From assembly GCA_025526915.1 (NCBI GenBank), contig JAHLKH010000142.1, positions 1 to 64,000 of the forward strand: DNA of 64,000 nucleotides, written 5' to 3'. Position numbers and translations under genes: made by a program. Below are positions 47,643 to 59,237 of this stretch, one piece after another; positions within the stretch are counted from its first letter, which is position 1; each line of letters starts with the position of its first letter. The notes under the pieces were generated by a model that made no database searches, had not been told where the DNA came from, and worked only from the letters and a program-made list of their open reading frames with translations. The stretch comes from Entophlyctis helioformis (taxonomy: Eukaryota > Chytridiomycota > Chytridiomycetes > Chytridiales > Chytriomycetaceae).

Positions 47643-50448
47643 ATGCAGTTCCTCGCTGTTGCCGCTGCCGTAGCCGCGCTCGCCACGTCCAGTGCGGCCC
47701 AAACACCGCCCACCTTCAACACTCTGGCTGCCGACCGCCAAGCTGGCCGATTCTCGGCGTTCCTGCCATACAACCCTTCTGAGCGAAACATCCTTCTCGG
47801 CCAGGTCGAGAACGTTCTCGGCCAGGTACATCCTGTTTGCTGTTGTGCACTGCATTCCACCGCCTCGCAGACGTTCTTGAACTTACAGCTCATGTGCACC
47901 ACCACCACCAACCAACCACCACCACCACCACCACCATCATCATCATCGCATCTACTCCACGGCTGGATGCAGGTCTGGGTCAACTACGAGTCCAAGCTCA
48001 CCAACTACGGTGCCGCGGCCGATCCGTTCCCCATTGTGCGCAGCCTGCGTGCGAACATCTCGTCCATTTCCGACGCAGACCTCCAGCTGCGTCTGGTCGA
48101 CGCTTTCGCACAGCTGCGTGACCTGCACACTCGCTTCTTCACTGCCGGTCCGCACCGCTGCTTCTCGGCCACCACTGGCGTGTACTTTGAGTTCCTCGAG
48201 AGCGCCGACATCGAGAACGACCCGCGTGTCGCTGTTGCGCGCAAGGACGTGCGGTCAGGCGTGACGGCCCTGCTTGGCGCTGATTTTAACAGGATCGCCA
48301 TTGGTGACGATCTGCTCGCTGTCAACGGCGACTCGTTTATCGAGGTAGGGCTGCGTTGTCTGCGTGTTGCTGTCTGTGTTGTGGATGCGACGGCGTGCTG
48401 ACACGGCACATCAGTGGTTCCGCAAGAACCAGTTCAAGTCGGGTGGTGGCGCCAACAACTTTGGCGGCCAGCGTCGCGGCATCGACTTTTTGAGCGTCGT
48501 GCCTGGCTCGGTCAACCGCCTGCCCGCTGACGACACGATCACGTTCACGTTCAGATCGCGTGCCACCGGTCAGACGTACACGACCGTCATCCCCTACGTC
48601 ACGTCGCGCAACGGCGATTGCTGGACCGCCACCACGGCCCTGTACAGACGCCTCACGGGAAGACCCGTCCCTGGCGCGACTGCTGCCGAACTGGCTGCTG
48701 CAAGAACCGCTCCTGCTCCGCCTGCCCCGGTCGCAGCCGCCCCTGCCCCCAACCCGTTCAAGCGTCCCATGGACATGATCGAGTCGCCAGCCCTTGACTT
48801 TAAGAAGGAAGCCCTGGCGGATCTCGATCTCGGGCCCGTTTCGCTCAACCCCACCACAACCGGCGGTCTGTCGTGGGGCATCTGGGACCCACTTGGCAAG
48901 AACCTCGGCGTGCTGCGTCTTGACGACTTTACTCCGACGACCAGTGACGACACTGCGCTGCGCACCATCCGCAGTCTGCTCGCTGTCGAGCTCAAGGACA
49001 CCAATGCCGTCGTGATTGATTTGCGCGACAACGGCGGTGGCTCCATCTTCTACTCGATGGCGATCCCGCAGTTCTTCCAGGCCGACTTCCAGCCATACGG
49101 TGCACGCTTCCTGTACAACAATGTCATGCGCCGTGTCTTTGTCGACAATGCACCTGTTGGCGACCCGTGGGCCGACGCGTACCGCCGCACGCGTGCAGGC
49201 TCCAAGTACACGGAGCTCGGCCTGTTTGACTCGTTTGCGCGTCTCAACGCCTTTGGCCAGGTGTATCTCAAGCCCGTTGGCGTGTTCAACAACGGCCGCT
49301 GCTACTCGGCCTGCGACCGTCTGTCCGCATCGATCCAGGGGTCCGGCACGGGCATTATCTTTGGCGAGGACGGCCGCACTGGTGCCGGCGGTGCCAACAT
49401 CATCAACCACAACGAGCTGATCACGCGCAACCCGACCGACTTCCGCGCTCTGCCGTTTGTGTCTGACCTGACTGTCGGCGCCAGCGTGTTTGGCAACCGT
49501 CTGTCAGCAGGAGTGCGCCAGTCGATCCGCAACGGCCGCAACGCCGGCCAGCTGGTTGAGGATGTTGGCGTGGTTGCCGACGTGATTGTGCGTGCACGAA
49601 TCTCGGACATTCTGCCCAACGCGACAACCAGCACGCAGTTCGATCGCATCGCCGACTTTCTCATCCAGGAGGGCGTGCGCACTGGCAAGGCGGGTCTACA
49701 GTTTACACTCGAACCGTTCAGTCTCAGCGTGCCGTCCAACCGTGTGCGCATCTCGCCCGAGATTGCTGGACTGGACGAGATTGTCATCCAAACCACCACG
49801 GGCACACGTCTTGGCGGTCGCACGGGTCTGTCACGCGCCAAGGCGGTTGTCCCCATCGACTTCACGTCGCCCGTGTCGGGTCTCGGCAACTCGCGCATCG
49901 TCATCATTGGCCGCAAGGACGGCGTGCAGTTCTTCAAGACGCAGCGTGACATCCGCATCGTGGCTGCCACAACGCCTCCTCGTGCCTCTGCAGCACGCAT
50001 CGGTGGCGGCGGTGCTGTCACGTCGGCCTCGACCGTGTCGGTTGGCGATGTTGGAGTGTACAACGATGCCGCGTCTCTTGTCGACACCAAGCTGGGCTGG
50101 AACAAGGTCGGCGACAAGTGGCAGATCAACGACGGCGTCACCTATGCAGACGAGACCAACTCCAGCATCGAGCAGTTCTTTGGTGCACCGGTCGGCACCA
50201 AACTGCGCGTCAAGCTGGTTGCTGCATACGACACCGAGGCCGACTACGACGTCCTGTCGCTCGTCTACGTCGATGCCAACGGTCGCACCAAGACACTCGT
50301 GTCGCGCTCTGGCAAGGGCAGCATCGACCAGCAGTTTGCGTTCACGGCGACCACCTCCTCGTTCTCGCTCGCTGTCAAGTTTGTGTCAGACAACAACTTT
50401 GCCGGCGGTGCCGTCACGGTCTCGACCTTTGCTGTGATCACTGCCTGA
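47643..50448 (+). CDS. Secreted S41-family (CPAF-like) serine peptidase, copy 1
   Basis: The exons are 47643-47825, 47973-48344 and 48415-50448 (862 residues). The first intron is 147 nt and open in frame, with a (CCA)n run. A signal peptide is evident (MQFLAVAAAVAALATSSAAQ). The S41 tail-specific-protease core is seen as AVVIDLRDNGGGSI (near residue 388) and the nucleophile region NNGRCYSACDRLSAS with Ser near 483, followed by GEDGRTGAGG. A PDZ-like piece is suggested upstream (ADFNRIAIGDDLLAVNGDSF). The C-terminal ~200 residues form a beta-rich domain of unknown type. Related chytrid proteins are secreted, often expanded, and resemble chlamydial protease CPAF in fold; the target is unknown. 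Copy 2 follows in tandem. Confidence 0.85.
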
Positions 50449-50778
50449 TGCAACTCAAGTGCCGCAGCCCTCTGTCTTTTGCAATGAACTCGTCAACACA
50501 ATCCATCCAACAACGACTGCCGCATCGTCTTGTTCCGCAAAACCGTTTTCTCCGACTCTCCTCGAAGTTCCGTTGCCAAATTAGGCAAAATTGGGGAGCA
50601 GCCCACGTGGAAGTACCACACGGTTGAACGCGTGGCAACCCCACACGGTTGGTTGTGCTGCTGGGCCGGTTTTCGTGTGTGTGTGTGTGCACAGGCCAAC
50701 CTCATAAAGTCAGGGACGTTCCCCCTTGTGTTTGCCGCCAGGCCGCTCTTGAACTCTTCTAGACTCTAGATCCACGCC
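50449..50778. other. Spacer between tandem S41-like genes
   Basis: These 330 bp hold the 3' end of copy 1 and the promoter of copy 2. A (TG)n tract lies at about 50674-50688, and a CATAAAG TATA-like stretch at about 50703 precedes the start codon by about 75 bp. Confidence 0.4.
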
Positions 50779-53623
50779 ATGCTGTTCTCGCTCGCCGCTG
50801 TCGCTGCCCTCGCAACCTCGGCGTCTGCCCAGGTCTTCAACACGCTCGCCGCCGACCGTCAGGCCGGTCGCTACGACACCGCCATCCCCTTCAACCTCGA
50901 GCAGCGCAACAACCTGCTCACGCAAGTCGAGACGCTCCTCGGCAAGGTCAGCCATCTCCCGTTCTCGCAATGACGCCAGAGTGGCGCACTCTGGCTAACT
51001 GTTGTTCTCCCCCTTGTGCCTCTTGCCAACGTTGCTTGCCAACTTTGCTTGCCCTCTCGGCCTCCCATGCGTGCAGGTCTGGGTCAACAGAGAGTCCAAG
51101 ATCATCAACTACGGCTCGGCTGCGGACCCCTTCCCCATCATCGAGGACCTGCGCAAGAACATCGCCACCGTCTCGGACGCCGACCTCCAGCTCAAGCTCG
51201 TCGACGCCTTTGTGCTCATCCGCGACCTGCACACCCGCTTCTTCACTGCTGGTGCACAGCGCTGCTTCTCGGCCACGACCGGTGTCTTCTTTGAGCTCAT
51301 TGACAGCGACGACATTGCCAAGAACCCGCGTGTTGCCGTTCTGGCCAAGGACGCCCGTCCTGGCGTGACGGCTCTCCTCGGCGACGATTTCAAGAAGATC
51401 GAGGCCGGCGATGAGCTGCTGACCATCAACGGCGACTCGTTTGCTGCTGTGAGTGGTGCCTGTATGGTGCCGTGTTCACAAGCGCCTCATGAAAGCTGAC
51501 CTGTCTCTCTGCTCTCCCTCTCCCTCGCCTACATTCCTCACTCAGTGGTTCAACAAGGTCCAGTTCACGTCTGGTGCCGGTGCCAACCTGTACGGCGGCC
51601 ACCGTCGCGCTCTGTCGTACCTCAACGTCGTGCCTGGCTCCGTCAACCGCCTGCCTGCCGAGGACAAGATCACCTTCACGTTCAGATCGCGTGCCACCGG
51701 CCAGACGTACACGACCGTCATCCCCTACGTCACGTCGCGCAACGCCGCCTGCTGGTCGCTTGTCGGCAACCTCTACAGATCCATCACAAACAAGACCCTC
51801 CCTGGCGCGTCTGCTGCTGATCTGGAGTCTGCGTCCTTTGCCGGCCAGAAGGACAAGTCCGAGACGCAGACGTTCATTGACTTTTCGGCCATCGACCCCC
51901 GCAAGCGTCCGCTCGAGAAGCTCGAGGACCCTACCTCCAGAACAAGAAGGAGGCTCTTGCCGGCGTCGAGCTCGGTCCCGTCAAGCTCAACCCCACCAGC
52001 ATCCCGGGCATTTCGTGGGGCATCTGGTCTCCCGCGACCAAGAACCTCGGCGTCCTCCGTCTCGATGACTTTACCCCCACGACCGACGAGGCCGGCATTG
52101 CCACCATCCGCGGGCTTCTCACCAAGGAGCTCAAGGACACCGCCTCGATCATGATCGATCTGCGTGAGAACGGCGGCGGCTCGATCACGTACGCCAACAA
52201 CATCCCGCAGCTGTTCAAGCCTGACTTTGAGCCGTTTGGCGCTCGCTACCTTTACAACGAGGTCATGAAGCGCATCTTTGTCGACACTGCCGGCCCCGGC
52301 GACCAGTGGCACGATGCGTACATGCGGACCAAGCCCGGTTCCAAGTACACCGAGATCGGCTTCTTTGATCTCAAGGAGAACGTCAACGACTTTGGCCAGG
52401 CGTATCTCAAGCCGGTCGGCATCCTCAACAACGGAGGCTGCTACTCGGCCTGTGACCGTCTGTCTGCCAACTGGCAGAATGCCGGCAACGGCCCCGTGTT
52501 TGGCGAGGACGGCCAGACTGGTGCCGGCGGTGCCAACGTGTTCCAGCACACTGCGCTGATCACATCCAGCCCTACCGACTTCAAGCCGCTGCCCTTTGTC
52601 GCCAACCTCACGACGGGCACGACGGTGTTTGGCAACCGCATGTCGGTCGGTATCCGCCAAGGCGTTCGAGTCGGCCGCTACGCCGGCCAGCTGATTGAGG
52701 ATCTCGGTGTCAAGGCCGACTACGTTGTGCGTGCACGCGTCGAGGACATTCTCCCTGGCGCGACCACTTCGTCGCAGTTTGACCGCATTGCCGACGCTCT
52801 CGCCGAGGAGGGCAAGAAGACCGGCCAGGCTGGCCTTGGCTTCCTGCTCGAGCCCCTGTCGCTCGACGTGCCTGTTGGCCCCATCCGTCTTTCGCCCGAG
52901 ATTGCTGGCATCGAGGAGGTGATCTTTGAGAACAATGCTGGCAAGCGTATCGGTCGTCGCGTTGATCTGTTTGCTGGTGTGGGCAAGCCGACTCGCAACT
53001 TTGCTGTGCAGGTTGCATCGCCGCTTGCTGGTGTCGGCAACGCCCAGCTCACCGTTCTCGGCAAGAAGGACGGCAAGCAGGTGCTCAAGACCAAGCGTTT
53101 TGTGCGCACGCTCCCCAAGGACTCTGATCGCATCAACCTTGCCACCACCGGCTCGTTCAAGTGGGATCTCAACCCTGCCGCATCCATCGGCATCTACAAC
53201 CGCGGCCCGTCTCTCCGCAACCCCACGCTCGGCTGGAACAAGGCTGGCGACAAGTGGCAGATTGGAAACGGCGCTCGCTACCTTGACAGCGTTGACTCGA
53301 CCCTCGAGTTCTTCTTCACCGCTCCCGTTGGAACGACGCTCAGCGCCGCGATCACGGCCGACTACCAGACCGAGCAGGACTATGACTTTTTGTTCATGGA
53401 CGTTGTTAACGCTGCTGGTGTCAGCACCCCGCTGCTCAAGTCGACCACTGCTGCTGGCGCGTCGCAGAACGGTCTGTCTGGCGTGGGCACGGTCAACAGC
53501 GCCTTCGGCTTCACGACCACCACCGAGAAGTTCTCTGTTGTTGTGCGCTTTGCTGCCGACGGCGTTGTGTCGGACCGCGGCGTCTTCCTGACCAAGTTTG
53601 GCGTGTCGACTGGCCCTATCTGA
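50779..53623 (+). CDS. Secreted S41-family (CPAF-like) serine peptidase, copy 2
   Basis: The exons are 50779-50946, 51077-51448 and 51546-53623. Intron positions and the length of exon 2 (372 nt) equal those of copy 1. The signal peptide is MLFSLAAVAALATSASAQ. Core motifs are SIMIDLRENGGGSITY and NNGGCYSACDRLSAN, then GEDGQTGAGG. One frame break at about 51926-51933 (GAGGACCCTACC) is repaired by one missing base and the peptide then matches copy 1 again, giving about 872 residues. The two genes are tandem duplicates whose central, proline-rich linker (after the YTTVIPYVTSRN block) has diverged most. Confidence 0.85.
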
Positions 53624-54004
53624 GCTTGTAAACCACAATGAACATTCGTGTCACTATTCTGTCTGTTGCATTGGCCATCATCCATTCAGCCAGTGATGCT
53701 GGCATTGCCGACATGGACTTTGTTGAAGCGATGTTCTCAAAGTACACATATGTTGGATCATGCGATCCTCAGTCACTTTTGCACAAGAGTTTAGGCGATG
53801 TCCGAGTGTGCATTCCACAGCCTACTTTCACCATTTGGTACGATGCATAGCCTCTGGTATGTTTTGAACCTCTCTTATCTTTCCTTGCATCCAGATGCAC
53901 AGTCTTGGCTGCTTTGCGGCAATCTTGAGCAAATTTGTTGATTGAATGACTGACAGCGCAGACAATGTACATAGTGTCCCTGGGCGGAAAATCGACTGTG
54001 ACGG

Positions 54005-54112
54005 CTGCTCGTACAGTGTCACTCAGCAATGTTGGTAGCGAAGTCACTTCATTGGGGATCTGGTGAACATACCTGCTCGTACAGTGTCACTCAGCAATGT
54101 TGGTAGCGAAGT
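54005..54112 (+). repeat. Two 40-bp direct repeats, 68 bp apart
   Basis: The same 40 bp (starting CTGCTCGTACAGTGTCACTC) occur at 54005-54044 and 54073-54112. The second copy is flanked by inverted arms TGCTCGT and ACGAGCA, so it can fold back. They lie about 160 bp outside the Gypsy element. No gene is seen in 53624-54273 otherwise. Confidence 0.85.
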
Positions 54113-54273
54113 GACGAGCACGAGCATGCAGGACGGGACCGCTTTTATAGAGGTCCCAGATCTGGCAGAAGCTTATTTGAGAGGTTCCAGAAAGTTCCCA
54201 GATGTGGCCGTGCACCGCGTCAATGACGAGACTAACAGCGGAACTTGGTAGTCATACTGGCGCGCAACACGAC

Positions 54274-54566
54274 TGAAACAGGTCGAGCTGCACTACTGGT
54301 CAGAGATGCACAAAGGGTTCATTCCAATACACGTCAATGTCACGTACCTGCACTACTGGTCAGAGATGCACAAAGGGTTGACCAGAAGTGCAGGGCGGCG
54401 GCGCTTGCGTTTTATAGCCCATGTAGAGCCCCAAACACGCGGTCATCTGTGTTGTGTCGCACCAGTAACTATGCCAAATATGGTAACTGAGACGCGACAC
54501 TGTGTGACGGTGGCGTTGTCTGAGGTATTGCGCCACCGCTGTGCTAGTCAGACGAGACGCGCAACA
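54274..54566 (-). repeat. Gypsy 3' LTR
   Basis: This is the direct partner of 61998-62290, equal in length (293 bp) with about four substitutions. On the plus strand it starts TGAAACAGG and ends GCGCAACA. It contains an internal 24-bp repeat, CACTACTGGTCAGAGATGCA.., at two places. Confidence 0.92.
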
Positions 54567-57500
54567 CTCCTCCCTCTCTAGAGGACGTCACGTCCACGGA
54601 CGACAAGGTCGGGCGAGCGCGTTGCACAAGGGGAACGCCGCGCGTGTCGCGCGGAATGCCAGTGGCGGCAGGTGCTGGAACCGCGATGCGTGGCGGTGCG
54701 GCGGCTGCTGCTGGAACCGGCGTGAGCGGCTGGCTAGACGAACCTCCATAGAACACGTCCGTCTGCGGGCTGTAGTAGGGGGCGAGGTGGTCGCCGTTGA
54801 CGAGATTCTCGAGCATGGATCCGTTGGCGCGCATCAGCCGGTACGTGTCGTTGGGGCAGACCTCCTGCACGATGTATGGTCCGGTCCAGGACAGCTCGAA
54901 CTTGGTCTGATCGTGGTGCTTCTGCTTGACGTACTCGCCCACGACAAACCGATCTGCTTGCACCGTGTGCGTCGTGTTGTAGCGCTCCTCCATGCGTTTG
55001 GCCTGAGCCTGCGATCGCACGTACGCGGCCTGGCGTGCGAGACCGACCTCATCGAGACTGCGGACGGTCCAGGCGGCCATGTCCTGCCAGTCCTTGGGAT
55101 CGTACTCGTGCGGCAGGCTGTCGTCTCCGAGTAGGCGCGGCTCGACTCCAAACAGCAGGTAGAATGGCGAGTAGCCCGTGACCTCGTGGCGCCGCGTGCG
55201 CAGCGCGAGCAGAGCCTGTGGCACATACTTGTCCCAGCGCTCGGGCGATCCGGCGCACAGCTTGGTGAGAATGGCGTTCAGCGACCGGTGCATGCGCTCG
55301 ACGGCTCCATTCGTGCGCGGATGGTACGGCGTCGACGGCAGGTGGTTGGTCGCTTGCAGCTTGAGATACTCGCGCAGGCCGTCGTTGGTGAACACGTTGG
55401 CGCGATCCGTGATAATCTCGCGTGGTGCACCAAACTGGCACAGGATCTCCTCGTAGATGAACTTGGCGGCGGTCGTGGCGTCGCGGTTGGGATATGCCTT
55501 GGCCACCACCCAGCGTGTGGCGTAGTCGATCGCGGTGAACAGCTGCGTGTTGCCGTCGGCCGTCGCAGGCAGATCCTGCACAATATCAACCCCCCACCTC
55601 TCGAAGGGCAGCGCGGCGGGCTCGAGCGGATGCAGCGGGTTGCGAACCGGCGCGACCGGCGTCTCGTGCAGCTGACAAATGGCACAATGACGCACAAACT
55701 GTACCAACTCCGTCTCCATGTTGGGCCACCAGTAGCGCGTCTGCAGCACGCCATACAGCGAGGCGGCTCCCATGTGGCCGAGCGTGCGGTGATACTTGTC
55801 CATGATGGCGTCGCGCTCCGTAGACACAATGAATGGCACCACAAACTCCTTGCCGTTGACCGTGACCCGTCGGTGCAGAGTGTCGTCGCGCAGCACAAAC
55901 AGGCGGTTCTGCTGCGAGATCAGAGCAGTGTGGCGCGGCGACAGACCGGGCGGCACCGTGTTGTTGAGCTTGAACTGGATCGCGTGCATCGGCCAATCGC
56001 GCTCTGGATCCAGCTGTGGCGGGGCGGCTGGTGCGGCTTCCAGTGGGTGCAGCTGAACAGCGTCTGCGCGAATGCCATACGGGTCAGCAACGATGATCGG
56101 GACCGCTGGCTCGGGCAGATCGGTGCGGCGGGACGGCGCGTCTGCAGGCTGCCACTTGCCAGGCGTGTACTCCAGTGACGGCCCGTAGTGCTCAAACTCC
56201 AGCTGCCAGCCCCACTGACGCGGCCCAGGTCGATTCAGCCCCTTCAGCCATGTCAGCGGCTGGTGATCCGTGTGCACAATCGTGCGGACGCCATCCACAT
56301 AACAGCGCCAAGTGCGCAGCGCATGAATCACAGCCATCGCCTCGCGCTCGGTCGCCGAGTAGTTGCGTTCCGCCGGCGACAGCTTGTGCGACAAGAACGC
56401 GATCGGCTGGTGGCCCTTGCCGTGATCCTGCGAGAGCACGCCGCCGACGGCGTCCTGGCTGGCGTCCGTCCAAACGTGCATCGGCTTGCTGAAGTCTGGC
56501 GCGGCGCAGACGGGCGCCGAGACGAGCGCGTCCTTGAGCGCCTGGAACGCCGCCATCTCGTCTGGACCCATCGCGAATGGTACGTCCTTGCGCGTCAATC
56601 GATTCAGCGGGATTGCGATGCGTCCGTAGTCGCGCACAAACCGCCGGTAGTAGTTGCACAGGCCTAGGAATGATTGCAACTGCACAAGCGACTCCGGGAC
56701 GGGCCAGCTGGCGATCGCCTCCAGCTTGCGCGGATCCGGCCGAATGCCCGCGGCTGACACCAGGTGGCCGCAGTACTCGACCTCGTCCAGGCCGAACCGG
56801 CACTTTTTGGCATTGGCGACCAGCCCGTACTTGGCCAGCCGCTCAAACACAAGCCGAACGCGCCGCTGCAGCTCCTCGTCGTCAGGCGCATAGATGAGAA
56901 TGTCGTCCAGATACACGACGCAAATCTCATCCACGAGACCTACCAGCACACGATTCATCATGCGCTGGTAGGTCGCGGGGGCGTTGCGCAGACCGAAGGG
57001 CATCGCCAGGTACTCGAACTGGCCGTACCGCGTGTTGAACGCCGTGTACTGCACCGAGTCAGCCGCCATCGGCACCTGCTGGTAGCCAGACTGCATGTCC
57101 AGCACGGCGAAACGGCGCATGCCATGCAGCCGATCCAAGTTATCGTCGATCCTCGGCAGGCCCGTCGCGTCCGCCTTGGTCTGCTGGTTGAGTGCGCGAT
57201 AATCCACACACATCCGCAGCGTGCCGTCCTTCTTCTTGACAAACAGGATCGGCAGCGACCACGGGCTGCTGCTGGGGCGGATGACGCCAGCCTCCAGCAG
57301 CGCGATCAGCTGCTTGCGAACCTCGTCCAGCTCGCGCGGGCTCATCCGGTACGCCTGGCGCTTGACCGGCGTGGCGTCCAGCAGCTCGATGCGGTGTACG
57401 CCGTGCTCGCCCAGCTGAGCCAGCTCTTTCGAGATCTTGAGCTTGCTGCCAGCGGGCGGCAGGACGCCGGGAAACTCCCGCGCGCAGCGTCTCGACCCAC

Positions 57501-57660
57501 TTGGGGAACGAGCCGTCCTCCTCGGGCGTGGCGGCCAGCTCAAACAGGCTGACGGCCCACTCAATCTGGCCGCGCTTGTTGGCCCACTTGAACTGCTCGT
57601 ATGACATGAGCTCGACCGAGCTGGTGGCGAGCGACGACGACGCGGGTGGCGGCTTGGCAT
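54544..57660 (-). CDS. Gypsy pol: reverse transcriptase, RNase H, integrase
   Basis: An open frame of about 1,000 residues. The reverse transcriptase contains WSLPILFVKKKDGTLRMCVD, MPFGLRNAPATYQRMM and the catalytic YLDD box (ICVVYLDDILIY). RNase H has VWTDASQDAVGGVLSQD and the HTDHQPLTW block. The integrase has a His/Cys zinc head ending in CAICQ, the catalytic Asp residues in GVDIVQDLP and IITDRANVFTN, and the Glu in NGAVERMH. A GPY/F-type module (LSWTGPYIVQE) follows. The frame runs over the polypurine tract and ends inside the 3' LTR. Its 5' part before REFPGVLPP is shifted relative to the protease frame, so a frame break lies near 57480. Confidence 0.9.
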   Translation of the reverse strand: MPSRHPRRRRSPPARSSSCHTSSSSGPTSAARLSGPSACLSWPPRPRRTARSPSGSRRCAREFPGVLPPAGSKLKISKELAQLGEHGVHRIELLDATPVKRQAYRMSPRELDEVRKQLIALLEAGVIRPSSSPWSLPILFVKKKDGTLRMCVDYRALNQQTKADATGLPRIDDNLDRLHGMRRFAVLDMQSGYQQVPMAADSVQYTAFNTRYGQFEYLAMPFGLRNAPATYQRMMNRVLVGLVDEICVVYLDDILIYAPDDEELQRRVRLVFERLAKYGLVANAKKCRFGLDEVEYCGHLVSAAGIRPDPRKLEAIASWPVPESLVQLQSFLGLCNYYRRFVRDYGRIAIPLNRLTRKDVPFAMGPDEMAAFQALKDALVSAPVCAAPDFSKPMHVWTDASQDAVGGVLSQDHGKGHQPIAFLSHKLSPAERNYSATEREAMAVIHALRTWRCYVDGVRTIVHTDHQPLTWLKGLNRPGPRQWGWQLEFEHYGPSLEYTPGKWQPADAPSRRTDLPEPAVPIIVADPYGIRADAVQLHPLEAAPAAPPQLDPERDWPMHAIQFKLNNTVPPGLSPRHTALISQQNRLFVLRDDTLHRRVTVNGKEFVVPFIVSTERDAIMDKYHRTLGHMGAASLYGVLQTRYWWPNMETELVQFVRHCAICQLHETPVAPVRNPLHPLEPAALPFERWGVDIVQDLPATADGNTQLFTAIDYATRWVVAKAYPNRDATTAAKFIYEEILCQFGAPREIITDRANVFTNDGLREYLKLQATNHLPSTPYHPRTNGAVERMHRSLNAILTKLCAGSPERWDKYVPQALLALRTRRHEVTGYSPFYLLFGVEPRLLGDDSLPHEYDPKDWQDMAAWTVRSLDEVGLARQAAYVRSQAQAKRMEERYNTTHTVQADRFVVGEYVKQKHHDQTKFELSWTGPYIVQEVCPNDTYRLMRANGSMLENLVNGDHLAPYYSPQTDVFYGGSSSQPLTPVPAAAAAPPRIAVPAPAATGIPRDTRGVPLVQRARPTLSSVDVTSSREGGVLRVSSD
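54567..54580 (-). other. Polypurine tract of the Gypsy element
   Basis: On the minus strand AGAGAGGGAGGAG lies directly before the 3' LTR (TGTTGCGCG). This is where plus-strand DNA synthesis is primed in LTR elements. Confidence 0.85.
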
Positions 57661-58035
57661 CGGCCATCACAATGGGGCCGCGGGGCACGTTGGCGACGAG
57701 CTGCCCGTCCTTGCCAAACGTCCAGTTGGCCTTGACGGCCTCGAGCCACGGCAGGCCCAGCACCAAGTCGTGGTGCTTGTCAATGGGCGCGACAAAGGCG
57801 TCCAAACGTCCGAGCGCCAGGCCGTCAGGCGTGTGCAACTCGAGAACACAGGCGTCGGACAGCGTGATGCGGTCGGACCCATCGCCCAGCCGGAGCGGAA
57901 CGGGCTGGGGCAGCTTGTACGGCGTGGCGAGTCCCTTGGCCACAAGCTGCTGACAGAGGGCTGATGCCTACAAAGTTGGCCCCTGCGCCAGAGTCGCCAA
58001 GCGCCAGTGGCAGGAACAGATCCCAATGGCCACCT
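57483..58035 (-). CDS. Gypsy aspartic protease and linker region (frame-broken)
   Basis: The retropepsin catalytic triplet is seen in LALGDSGAGANF (57970-58000) and the partner motif in DLVLGLPWLEA (about 57740-57770). These lie in different frames: the DSGA stretch needs a shift on both sides to join gag (ending at 57968 in its own frame) and the 57943 frame (VAKGLATPYKLPQPVPLRL). The copy is thus broken, or carries indel errors, around the active site. Confidence 0.7.
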
Positions 58036-59226
58036 TGAACCGACGAAGGTGGGCGCGTTTTTCGGCGAAAAAATCGAGCTTGAACAGATTCAGGGCCAGC
58101 TGGCTTGCTGGCTGGCGGCGGCCACTGGCGGCGGCGGCCCAGAAGAAGACGAATGAGGGGGGATATGGCAACCGGACATGGCAGTGGTTGTGTATGCGTG
58201 TCTTCATTCGCACCACAATCACCGGCATGCCGGCCCCGTCAGTCGTCGGCGTCGGCATTGGGGCCCGAGCTGCTTGAACCAGATCTTGGGACCGCGGTGG
58301 CGAGGCCGGCGACACTCCAAAACCGAGACTGCGCAGGGCGTCAGCGAGGTCAGCAGCCGAGAACGAGTGCAGCTGCGCAGGTGGATGGTTGTTGTGCTGC
58401 TTGAAGCGGAACGTTGAGCGACAGCCCTGTCGGTGGCTGCCGACGCCGCGGCACGTGTAGCACATTCTGCGGTCATTGGCGCCACTTCTCGCGGCTTGCT
58501 GATTGGGGAACGGGTTGGCCGACGATCCTTGAGATGGCACCAGCGCGGCAGCTGCGGGTGGCTGCAGCTGTGACAGATCCATGGGCCACGGGCCTGTGTT
58601 ACTGGCGATGGGCTTGGGCAGCGGGCCGTTGCGCAGGATGTCGTCAACAGTGGGGATGAAGTCGCACACTTGGGCATAGTCCATCGCGCGGAATCTCAGC
58701 TCGCGGCGCACCTCGGAGGCATACTGCCCATACAAGCCGCGTATGATCACCTCGGCCAGCCAGTTGTCGTGCACTTCCGAGTCCAAGCCTGCGGCCATCA
58801 TCTCAAACCGTGCCACGTACTGAGCGCCAGACTCCTTCTCGCCTTGCTTTGTGTTAACGAGGGCGTCCTTGACTCGACGGGTCATATCGGGTGGCGTAAA
58901 CGCGGCATCGAAGGCGGCGAGAAACGTGGCGGGGTGGACGACCTTGTTGCGGCGCAGGTGGCGAGTCAGCCACTGACCGGCGATCCCGACGAAGGCAGGG
59001 TGCAGCAGGGCGGTCAACTCGGCACTCGATGCGGTCTTGTAGAGCCCGAAGAACTGCTCCAGCAGGCGGCGGAAATCGGTGGCCGCCACAAGCTGCTCCG
59101 GCAGACCGGCAAACGTGCCGAGGCTGAACTGGCGCCGCACCTCGCGACTTATCGAGCTGTCTGACGGCGCCGCAGCGGTGGGAACGGGTCTGTCTTGCGG
59201 GACCGGGGACTCGTGGGCCGTGTGCA
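57968..59226 (-). CDS. Gypsy gag, 3' part
   Basis: The sequence reads as a retrotransposon Gag: the conserved helical LEQFFGLYKTASSAELTALL region, FLAAFDAAFTPPDMTRRVKD, and QYVARFEMMAAGLDSEV, then a Pro/Gln-rich segment and one zinc knuckle (CYTCRGVGSHRQGC). The first ATG here is at 59226, but the nested element is inserted 12 bp upstream. The natural start probably lies beyond it, at 61824. Confidence 0.8.
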
Positions 59227-59237
59227 TTGACGGCGAC

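Noticed and set aside
53638..53850. Small frame beginning MNIRVTILSVALAIIHSASD, looking like a short secreted protein
   Set aside because: It starts 14 bp after the stop codon of the second S41-like gene, has no relatives I recognise, and is most simply 3' untranslated sequence.
54261..54273. GCGCAACA just outside the Gypsy 3' LTR as the end of a second LTR
   Set aside because: Only about eight bases match the LTR end and no further LTR sequence precedes it.
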